18,904 nucleotides of DNA, taken from Setaria digitata. Taxonomy: Eukaryota; Nematoda; Chromadorea; Rhabditida; Setariidae. The DNA lies in the NCBI GenBank assembly GCA_003640385.1, contig RCAB01000792.1:1-18904 (forward strand). Reading direction: 5' to 3'. A program made the translations under genes and the position numbers. The first letter of the stretch is position 1. Each line of letters starts with the position of its first letter. Below, one piece after another: positions 1 through 10,100 of the stretch. The notes beneath the pieces are model-generated. The model was not told the DNA's origin, searched no databases, and was given only the letters and a program-made list of their open reading frames with translations.

Positions 1-259
1 TAGGAAGGTCACACTTTATTTTGTTTCATCAATTATAATCTGATTATGCTAGATATTTTATTTTAAATTTTTAAATCATTAATTTATTCAACTACATTAA
101 GTATTGAAATGGTTGTTGTATGATTCTTTGAGCTTCAAAATTTCTTATGTTATTTCAGAATAAAAATGCACATGCATCGAATGTGTAGGCATTTTTTTCA
201 ATTCTAAAATTATCCAAATTATATAACATCGCTGTATCATGTATATCTTCTCTTCACAG
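1..259. other. AT-rich flank, probably upstream intron of the + strand gene
   Basis: No coding stretch was recognised. The segment ends in a pyrimidine-rich acceptor (CTTCTCTTCACAG) directly before the first exon called, so it is probably the end of an intron whose upstream exon is outside the window. Confidence 0.45.
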
Positions 260-2000
260 GCTGACTCGAAACCAGCAGGTTCAGTTTTCCTGAAGGATGT
301 TGTACCGTATACATGCGTTGGACCAATGTGTGATCGAATGCCGGGTTTCGTTTATTTTGTTTAATTTTGATGTTTGATGAAACTTTCCTTTTTTTTTCGA
401 TTGTTATTTATTTTCGAATTTCAATCTTTCTACAAAGCTGCTTTTGTCTGGATCATTTATTCTTAATGACAGAACAGGAATAACTTTTTTAGATGCATTA
501 TGGACGGAGGGTTAAATGAGTTGAATGGAGACAAATTTTTGAACAGTTGCTCGGGATTTCTTGAATGCCTATGTGCAGATGACAAGTAATATGATGTATG
601 TCTGGAGTTTCAGTTTTTGATTTCACAAACTGATAAGTTCACTTTTACAGTACGGCGGCCAGAACTACCACAACGGTACTCGTTGTATCACTTAGTTGGT
701 ATCGGAATGGATGCTCAAGCAAGCAAAGTTCATTGGTTCCTCTTCTCTTCTGATTCTGATCTTGAGTAATTTTCTTTTTATCTTTATACCGGCTATGACA
801 TCAGTGCCTTTCGTTTTCTTCCATTTTGTTGCCTTATAAGGTCGGACATTTTACGAGTTATCCTCGTTTTCAGGTCATGGTTTACCGAGATCATGAAGAC
901 TTTGCCGAAACCAAATCCTCCTCCAGCTCAAGCTCAACACTTGCCAGCTGCTGGACCTAATGTACCACCTCCCACCTATAGTAAGTTTTGAAATGCTTAC
1001 TGGAACATTCGTGCTTTCCTTTTCTGGCCAGGGTTGAATTTGATTGCTGCTGCTGGTTGCCTTTGTACATAGTTTCTTTATTCAGATCCTCCTCCGTTAT
1101 ATCCCAGCAGTCCACCTCAAATAGCCAATGCATATCCTACTCAACCAGCATATAATCCAGCGACAAATCCAACACGACCTCCAATTTATGCTGCTGCCGG
1201 GGCAAATTATGGTAATGTCCCTGCCGGTAGCACTACAGTCATTATTGCCGTAAGTTTATTTATATAAATCTGTAGTGGTTCGTTTTTCATTTATTTTGTG
1301 AATAAATTTGATGTTTGTCTTTTTTTACAGGATCGTGCTGGGAGTGGCTACGGACAGCCTTATTATGGTGGTAGTGGCAATAGCGGACCTGGCCTTGGTA
1401 CTGGCATGCTAATGGGTTCATTGCTTGGTTTTGGCTTAGGAAGCATGTGGAGTGGTGGTTTACATTCTGGATTTGGTTTAGGTGGTCACTGTTTTCCATC
1501 TCATCATCTAGGAAGTGGCTTTGGTGGAGGTTATATTCAGGTAAAAATTATCGCAAAATATTGTTCTGTTGGTAGGAATATGAATACTCTTGGATGGGTC
1601 ATTCTAAAAAAATTTCGGTTGATTACGAAATATGAGTAGTTAATTCTTTAAAATTTTTGTTTGTTTATTGTGTGATTAATGAAACTAGATTCTTTATTTG
1701 AGTTTTAGAATTGAAAAAAAAAACTGAAGGAAAATTTAGGACAACGACACTTACATCACGAATAACTATTATGGAAGTGATCCGGAAAATGGAGGTACGA
1801 TTAACGAACCTACGAACATCGATGTAACAGATTCAAGAGATAGCCAAGACGCAACGCAGGATTATTATGGTGGTTATGACGTACGAGGAGACAATAATGA
1901 TTCTGGTGGTTACGAATTCAGCGGTGGTGATGATTTTGGTGGTGGTGATTTTGGTGGCGAGGATTTTGGTGAGGCTGATTTTGGTGGAGGAGATTGGTGA
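260..2000 (+). CDS. Unrecognised six-Cys, PPxY, Gly-rich protein (5' end missing)
   Basis: Predicted exons are 260-349 (or to 358), 473-585, 651-698, 874-980, 1086-1249, 1331-1540 and 1740-2000, all phase-compatible, with a TGA stop at 1998-2000. The start and any signal peptide lie upstream. In order the protein shows: six cysteines in about 65 residues (VPYTC, GPMC, FFRC, NSC, LEC, LC); a short hydrophobic run TVLVVSLSWSWF; a Pro-rich stretch with three PPxY motifs (PPTY, PPLY, PPIY), which in other proteins bind WW domains such as Nedd4-family ligases; a Gly-rich hydrophobic stretch near GTGMLMGSLLGFGLG; and an acidic tail of DFGG-like units ending in GGGDW. I do not recognise the family. 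Cys-rich region, hydrophobic segment and PPxY tail recall Shisa/WBP1/VOPP1-type membrane adaptors, but the hydrophobic run is short for a membrane span. The last four exons are secure; the first three rest on splice signals and open frame only. Confidence 0.6.
968..1189 (+). other. Three PPxY (WW-binding) motifs
   Basis: Within the Pro-rich part of the + strand protein, PPTY is encoded at 968-979, PPLY at 1091-1102 and PPIY at 1178-1189. The intron at 981-1085 separates the first from the other two. PPxY is the classical ligand of WW domains, so the tail should face the cytosol if the protein is membrane-anchored. The motifs are seen directly; binding is inferred. Confidence 0.7.
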
Positions 2001-3995
2001 ATTTTCACCTTGGTATTCCCTGCAATATTCCTTTACTGAACTATACATTTAATTCATTTTGAAGCTAACCAAAATAGCTCGCTGCAAGTAACTTTAAAAT
2101 TCTAACTGTAGAGACATCATGAGGTTATCTTTCAAATACCGAAATGAGAGGAATTGTTTCCTCTGGTTCTTGTTTATCTTATCACAACCGAACTCGAAGT
2201 ACTAGGGTTGCTTAGAAATGTGGTGAAGAAGATTTCGTCCCATCCCGTCATTTAAATGTAAATTTCTTCTATCCTCCTGTAAATGATGTCTGATTTTAGA
2301 ATCTCTTCGAAAACTAAAAATTTTGGAAATAATTTAAAAAAAAAAAAAACAACTGTTTTATTATGTGAAAATGCTGAACCTGCTCTTTCAGATTTTTTTC
2401 AAAATTATTTCACATTTGTTTTGGTTAGTAAGATAGTAAAAAGAACTTGGATTAGATTTTCGAATCTTACTTTCTATTTCTTTTTTCTAGTCCTTCAAAT
2501 ATTGAGATTTTTTTTTCGTTTGTATTATGCATCTTCGTTATTAAAAGACCAGTTGTTATAGTTATTGATTCTTTGAGTAATCCACGGTACAAATGCTTGC
2601 TTGTTTTGCAAATCCTATTGAATTATTTGGAATTTTAGATGCTTTTTCCCTCCACATTTATGGCCTAACATTCCAACTATTAACATAGTACTAATGGATT
2701 AGTTAAAGTATCATGCGACTTTCTCGATCAGCAGTTCCTGCATACTTTGATGCGATCATCTTCGATAAGCGTTAAAGTAAGTGAGCATATAGTGGCGATG
2801 AGCATATTGTATATTTTTACTTCCAGACACTGTTTCTTTGAGTTGATGAAAAAATGTGAATACGAGGTCCTTTCGTTTTTTCCTCTTATATGGTTGCTTT
2901 CTCTTTTTGTTTGTTGTTTTTAAAAATTTCCCAAAAAACGAAAACAAAAATATTCCATCTGATACTTATAATGACCATAACGGTTTCTGTGTTACTGTTA
3001 AGCATTTCTGCGCTACTGATAAGCATTTTAATGATTCGTTTATTTTCATATCTTAGACATGTATTTATTCTTCCTTACCTATCAGCATGAGAGAAAAAAG
3101 TGTATTATTATTATTGTGATATTTATGTAAAATAAAGGAAGCTTACTGCATGTGAACTGCCACTGCAATATTAACAATGTGTTCGGAAATAGGTCTTGAG
3201 CCAGAAAGCAGATGAAAGAAAACACACTCATTTCTGAACCTTAGAAATCGTTGCTTGAGAATCAGAGTTTCCTGTCACTGTTTGGTAATTTCTTCCTTTT
3301 TGCTTTTATATTGCTCACGTTTTTCGTTGGTTAGATACATCTGTGATGAATTCCTAAATTATGCTAATTATTTTACGAAATGACGTCGACAGTAGATTTC
3401 GTGTTTTAATTCGATTTACGTGTTTCGAATTTCGATGTCGTTACAAGGTGCAGAGAACAGTGACATTAGTGCCGAACCCATAGTAAGCGATTTATGGTAT
3501 GAAAATTGTGTGAGATGATACCAATTAAAAAAACAAAATTTATGATTAAATCTTAACAAAGTTATTGACAACAAGCATTCGTGATAGGGCTGCGAAGTAA
3601 TACTTTTTGATCAGCAAATAAACGGTAGAATTATACTGAACTAAACATTCACAAATACTGGCACGCAGTTGGAGTAAAAAGTTGACATTAAGAGTGTTTC
3701 TGCTGCGTTCCTAAATTCAAAATGGTCAACAGAGAAAAAGAGATAAGAACAGATAGAAAATGCTGACTTCGCTGTAATTACCTGATAAATCTACTGGAAG
3801 TAGATTATGGGAATACCGCAGATGTGAAATTTTCATTCAACGAAATATGACGTAACAGAATAAGACCAAAGCAGAAGGAGCATATGAAAATAAAGATAAA
3901 TTCCAAAGTAAAGACTTCTTTCTCTACATGCTGCTTCACACTTCCAAGTCATCTTTTGAAGAGGTGGTGTAATGACAATTTATGAATGAATAATT
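2001..3995. other. Intergenic / 3' UTR region between convergent genes
   Basis: No coding exon was recognised on either strand. Open frames here are short, T/F/L-rich and lie in A/T homopolymer DNA (an A14 run at 2336-2349). Possible poly(A) signals are AATAAA at 3131-3136 on the + strand, and AATAAA at 3064-3069 and 3039-3044 plus the variant AATGAA at 3832-3837 on the - strand. The 3' ends of both genes should fall here. Confidence 0.6.
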
Positions 3996-4138
3996 TTAGT
4001 AGGTTTTGTTTGGTATAGGGAGGCAAGTACGGCAGCAGAAGTTACCATATCTTGGATTAGAGCATAATCCAATTTTGGTGATCAGATTACACGTCATCTG
4101 ATTTCCTCTATCCATGCAAGATTCTGTTATTTTTGTTC
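3996..4138 (-). other. mig-6: mig-6 terminal exon: PLAC domain and stop
   Basis: After acceptor GTATTTCAG the exon encodes [29 protein letters not shown] and a short tail ending NKTY before TAA at 3996-3998. The six cysteines in the order C-C-C-CC-C match PLAC (protease and lacunin), the usual C-terminal module of papilins and many ADAMTS-like proteins. This confirms the 3' end of the long form. Confidence 0.93.
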
Positions 4139-7100
4139 CTGAAATACACCTCGTTTCATTAATGATTGATTGATTTTGATCATTTTATTCTGTTTGTATT
4201 TCACTACAGAAAATATTCACTGCTTCCTTTCCTTCCTTTTGCAAAAGTATTTCAAGAATAAGAAGCTATTCATTCGGTGACAAAATGAGTCAAATGAGGT
4301 CAGATTTAGTACCTTTAATACCTAAATGAACAGAATTCGATAAAATGGCGCTTTTGCCAACAGAACAAGAGTAGTTGCCAACATCCGAAGCGTCCATATT
4401 AGTGATGCGCACTTCACTCTGATCATTGTTCATCTATAAGCTGATAGAAATCATAAGTCAGGAGTAGCCTTATTAGCCTTATCGTTCTAACTTGATATGG
4501 GTCATATTAAGATGTTCAGAGTTACTTTTGTGCAGAAGAATGGAATGATTTAGCCTTTCGACACATTCAACAATTCTTAGTAGCTTACTATATAACGGCG
4601 AATGATTTTTTGCACCATGTCTTGTGAATGATTGCTAAAGTTTCTTAATCTGAATCGTATAACTTATCACAGATCTTTTTTCTTCATTCTTCCAGTTCAA
4701 ACCTTCTGATGGAGAAAAAGATAGGGTGATAAAAAATAATTCTTCATTTTTATGATTTGAAAATAAATGTATTAACTTTTGCATCAGGGAATAAATGATG
4801 TAGAAGTGTCAAGCAAAAAAAATTTTGGAAATAAGATGAAGAAAATAGTAACATCTAATGACAGAAGATGATATTTCATGACTAACAAAGATCAGTCTAA
4901 TTAGGTTTAATCTTAATACTTGGTGAGAACATCTGAGATGAAACTGTGCTACTTGTGATCATTAACAATGTAACCATTCAAGAATAGCGGAGACTTCAAC
5001 GGAAATGCTTACATATATTCTGTGATCATTATTGGGAATTTGAAAAAGAACATCGTTCTTATGCCATCGTATAGGATATTGTCCATTAGTTTTACACCTC
5101 AGCATTACTGTTGACCGCACAGGTGCGGGATTATAACCAATAAGGAGAAGCTCTGGACGACCAACTTGGGTACGTTTCCTGTTGAGATGACGTGAGCTAA
5201 ATAATTATTACTTCAAAGAATTGCTGGCTAAAAATTACATTTCTGAGTGAAATATTTCTTTCTCCAATAGCTATTATCACCATGCCCTGATTACAATTCT
5301 AGCAAGAGGACAAAATAAATTAGGGTGACTGCGAAATTAATATCTACCAATAATTCATGCACTCGGTTTCAGTGAAGAACCGATTCTGATTGCCTCCACA
5401 TCCGCCATACACGAATAGCTTGCAATAGCCAAGGAATTTGTCGAAGTACCACAGTTGTTGATCATCCTGACATAGCCCGACATCAAAAGATAACAAGCAT
5501 CTATCTGCAAATCACCTATGATCTTTATGCAGTAACTGAACTGCTTTCTATCGGCATGAAAGAAACGCTACCTGTCGAGGTAATCAAAAAGATTCAAGAG
5601 GTGTGAGTTAACTATTAGTCAGACGACCTAATTTCAATGATGAACAAAATTGCCTTCTGTTCGATTAACCACTGCTTCCAGTGTGTTTTTCCGTAAGCAT
5701 CTTTGCTCGCACAGTTCTCGACTGTTGAACCGATTCCCGTTACCGCGACAGCCACCATATGTAAATTGCATGCACTGTGCCTTCAGTTCATCGAAGTACC
5801 ACTGAGTTATCGGATCGCTGCACGGACCACTATCTCGTTCCAGCTGGCAAATATCTTGCCCTGAACAGTCATCACAACGAATCCTACAGAAGTTATGCAT
5901 TTACTGATTCATGGGCAATTTCTACAGAAGTCAGCTAACCTTCAGAATTGCTGTCAGAACGCAACTCTGAGGCACAGAGATTTTCACATTCAGCTTTCGA
6001 GGTGAATCGGTTACCATTACCACCGCAACCGGTATATATGAATACGTGACATTCCCCGTGATCGACATTGTAGTACCACTTTGTTACGCCTAATTCACAG
6101 TGACCACGGTCCACTTTCATCGTGCATACGTCTAAAGGAGTTAGTCTACATCAGTGGATAACTTCGTGGTTCTTGCTACTAACTTCGGAGTTCTAGAATA
6201 AGCTACAAAGACTAGGAATAGGAATCTGTACTGCACTGAAAAAACTGAAAGCAATCTTCGAGGCCAAACTGCCATAGTCATATAATTTAGTAAGTAACCG
6301 ATACCGCTATTTCGATATTGCCCACAAGCTCGTAAGCAAGCTTCTTCAGAAGTAAAATAATTCGCATTGTGCCCACAACCAGTGTAGATGAATGTCTCAC
6401 AGTAATTCGTTTCGGAATTATAACGCCATCTTAGGATTTCTCCGAAACAAGGCCCGGCATCTTCCGGTAGCAAACAGAGCTCTACAATCTTCAGACATAT
6501 TACTCTTATCAATTAAAAAAAAAATTAACACTGAATCCTATACAGTATACCTGGTATTAACAGAGAAGGCTCGAATTTTTCCACACTATCAATCGTTATC
6601 ACTTTCTCTTCATCAACATTTTCGACATCTTTGTTAGATATGTTAGTCACATTGGCCATTGCAGTACTGGCAATTGTAGATCTCTTATGCACAATCGTCT
6701 TTGATACTGTAGCTTTTGTAGATGCAATTGTAATAGTACTGCTTGTTTCCACTATTGAAAATTTTTCAAAATTATCATTCTGCAAGATGAATATAGCGTC
6801 ACCAACCCACATTATTACTGAATCACAGTCAGTATAGAAATAATTAATGTGTGAACTTACCAGATAGTTCGGATTCTGTACCTGAATACTTGGCTCATGG
6901 TAAACGGTGTGCCGAACAGCATCCTGAAGGCGATCAACGTATTGGCCGAACAAAACAGCATTTGCTTCAAATTCCTGCGAGTACAGAAGCAATTTTCATA
7001 TCAGTTCCTTTTTCTTTTTTCGGTGAACTTAATGCATTCGGATTTTGCCCGTTTATTTTCCTTCACTCTTCTTTATGCTCATTATTCAGTTACTTCCTAC

Positions 7101-10100
7101 TTCTCTATCGTTGCCACACTTATGACACTTTTTTTATCTGATATATGTGACTATTATCACTTATTATCATTACTATTTTCAAATAAGTTCCTCAACAAGT
7201 GCCTTTGAAGGATAGGAAGGAGCAGCGGAAATAGTTAGAAATAGTCAACAAGAAAAAAGAATAACGTCTCTATTTTTTTATTAAATTTATGGATAAGAAT
7301 GTATTGATAAGGGAATTAAAAATTAGAAAATAAATTATTTTTGCGAAACTAATTTAGTTTAATTCCAAGAAATGACAGAAACCTGAAAACTGGAAAGCAT
7401 TGCACAATTTGCCATGCATTCGTCCATACTGTCAAAGCCAGTTTCATTTCCAATACAGTTACCGTAAAATAGCGATAAACATTTACCATTTGATTTGTCG
7501 TAATAATATCTTTTGATTGTTGATCTGCAATTGATAAGTGATCAAACAAATATATTTTATCACTGCTTATGGTGATATTGGATGATAAGAAACACTAATT
7601 ATGCAAACCTGCATGATTGGTTATTTTCAGGTAACGAGCACTGTTGTGTTGCAAATTGATTTCTCCAATTGAAATCTATAAAATTTTATTAATTTGTCAA
7701 CATAAAACATTTGTGAGTGGTCTCAGTAATGGATGCATATAACATTAAAAAAAATCACATCAAAATGTTATTTGTTAGACGATCGCGTAGTTTGGCATAA
7801 AAATAGCTCAATCAGTTAATTTGAATCTAATATCATATTGCGACAAGTTCAGAATGTCAACGTATCAGAATTACACACTGATCAGATTAGGATCGCAGGT
7901 TTTAATTTTTAAGCATATCTCCAATACTGAAAAGTATAATAAGCTTTTTTCACCTTGTTAGATTTTTAGACAAAATGGACAGAGCTAAGTGTTATGAAGA
8001 TGATTTGATGTGCTCAAGCTAGCTACTAGAGAGTTTGAATTAGTCAGTCTGATGCTAGTAAAGTTGTTAATAAGGGTCTTAAAATTACTCCAGTTATATT
8101 GCTGATAAACATCTTAAAAGTGTCTGGACGGAATCATGCACGCTAATTGAGCTTTTTTAAGGTTTCAGAAGAGCACTGCACCCAAATGAAGCAAGCTATC
8201 GCTAATTCGGAAGGAAAACGTTTTAGTCAAATTTGACTTCTCTTTTCTTGGCCAGCATTTGCTCAGAGAAAGAAAAGTGACAAGAGACGAATCAATCACA
8301 TGCAAAAAACAAACCGTGCAAAGACAAAATGAGTATTAAAGAACGGGAGTCATAATTAATCGAAAAGTTCAAAAACTTCCAATAACTGATTTTATTCAGT
8401 ATTGAAACTTCATGCTAGTGACAAAAGCACAAAATGAAATTTACCGATAGTTGTCGAAATGCTGTAATAATAGCGATAGGCAACAGTTATTGTAATTTTA
8501 TTTCGCCCAGACAAATAATTGTTCATTAAGTAAACTATTTCTATTAATGATATAACTAAGTAAATTTGTTTTTGATCATGTCTATGTATGAATGCAGTAG
8601 TTGAAAAGAAGTGATTACTTGAATGACGAAGTTTTGAAAAATCTGAAAAGGCCAAAGAAACGATCCATCCTAGAGTCTCTCAACTTATTGTCTTTGTCAA
8701 CATCAACATGCCAGACGAGAAACAATTTATTTTAGTAGTAGGAAACCAGTATATTTGCAAGAATAGAAAATATTAGATAGAAATCGATGAAAAAGACGAG
8801 AATAATCTGAAAGTTAAAAATAATTCGGACAAAGTAATGTAACGAAAGGCACTTTCAAACAACAACAAGAAAAAAATATTAAAGTTAATGAAAATTGCTA
8901 ATTGAATTATTTGGATAGTCGGAATTTTTGAATTCAAATCTGGAAAAAGGATAGACATTTTCCGGAACAGAGAAATGAAATGCTACGGAAACAGCGGAAA
9001 CAGAGAGGATACATCAACAAATACAGACAATCTGATATGCACTAGTAGCACTCATCTCTGTACGAGGTTCATCCAGCAAAGCCGACATCGTGGTACTTTG
9101 CTTTTTATTTATTTTAAATTAAAAAAAAATAAAAAGAACGGATAGTTTTTGAAAATAAATATGCAATTAACGAACAAGGCAACTAACGTAATAGCTGCCA
9201 GCTGGGATATAATCGCAATTTTTAATGAAAATAATCAGTGAATAGATAATTGGCGTAGTTCACAGTTAGCCCATGTATCTAATTAATGCGAATGATTGAT
9301 ATTAATTACTCACTTTCCTCAGATGACAAACATTTGCTTTCACAATCGGCAAGCTGTAGGAAATTGTTGCTGTTTCCTAAACATCCCCCGTACTCGAAAC
9401 GTTCACATCGGCTTGTTTCCGTATTGAAATAGTATCGCTTATGTTTACCGGAACACGGCCCGCTTATCTTCGGCAATTCACACGGATCTACAAAGTTTTA
9501 TAACCAGCTTTTCTTTCTCCTTTCTCTTGCCTTTCTCAGTACACAAAAATCTCTCTCACTTCTCTCAGAATTTGTCAGGAAATTTGCCAAATATTTTCCG
9601 TGCAAAAAAAGGAGATGAAGAAAATGGAGTGGATTATATGAAAAGAAAGGAATACAAAATATTACAGCACTTCTCGCAGTTGTTTAGCTGAAACTGAAGC
9701 AGATGGAATTGACTAACATTGGAATATGTCCATCATGATTGCTAGATTTCAAATGAAAATAAAACTTACTGGCGAAATTACCGCATGCATTTTTGCATTG
9801 CTGCTCACTGTCAAAACGATTATCGGTGCCACCGCAGCCACCGTAATGAAATCGTAAGTAAGTGCCGTCAACTTTGTTGTAATACCACTTGGTAACGAAA
9901 CGATTACAAGGGCCAGAATCCTTAGGTAGCTCGCATTTTGATACTGACTCGGAAGTACGCTGATCTAATAAGAGAATGAATGCGTAATTTGACGGATTCC
10001 GTGATTGGAATCGAATTAATTTTGATTCTATTGAAATTTCAAAAATTAATTGTTTTTACCATCAGGTATTGGGACAAGATGCTTGAGTCTCGCTTCTGGA

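Noticed and set aside
1298..1639. Gly-rich ORF as a stand-alone small gene
   Set aside because: It begins in an intron and runs past the donor at 1541; the exon 1331-1540 fits in phase between its neighbours.
260..2000. Assignment of the + strand gene to SARAF/TMEM66
   Set aside because: The Gly-rich GTGxxxGxLxG-like segment is similar, but the conserved SARAF luminal motifs are not seen in the Cys-rich part.
2283..3090. Several 60-90 codon ORFs in the intergenic region
   Set aside because: They are Phe/Leu/Lys-rich translations of T/A-rich DNA without domains or splice context.
5345..5504. Kunitz 11 as a pseudo-exon, because the frame reads TGG TAG in place of Cys6
   Set aside because: A donor inside the TGG codon joins TG to a C at 5196 and restores Cys6, with the Ig domain following in frame.
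5634..6512. Three separate small Kunitz inhibitor genes on the - strand
   Set aside because: The open frames lie between splice acceptors and donors in matching phase, lack signal peptides, and join into the papilin gene.
8410..8958. Two - strand ORFs in the large intron as extra papilin exons
   Set aside because: They lack cysteine patterns or fitting splice phases; the next real exon is at 7675-7609.
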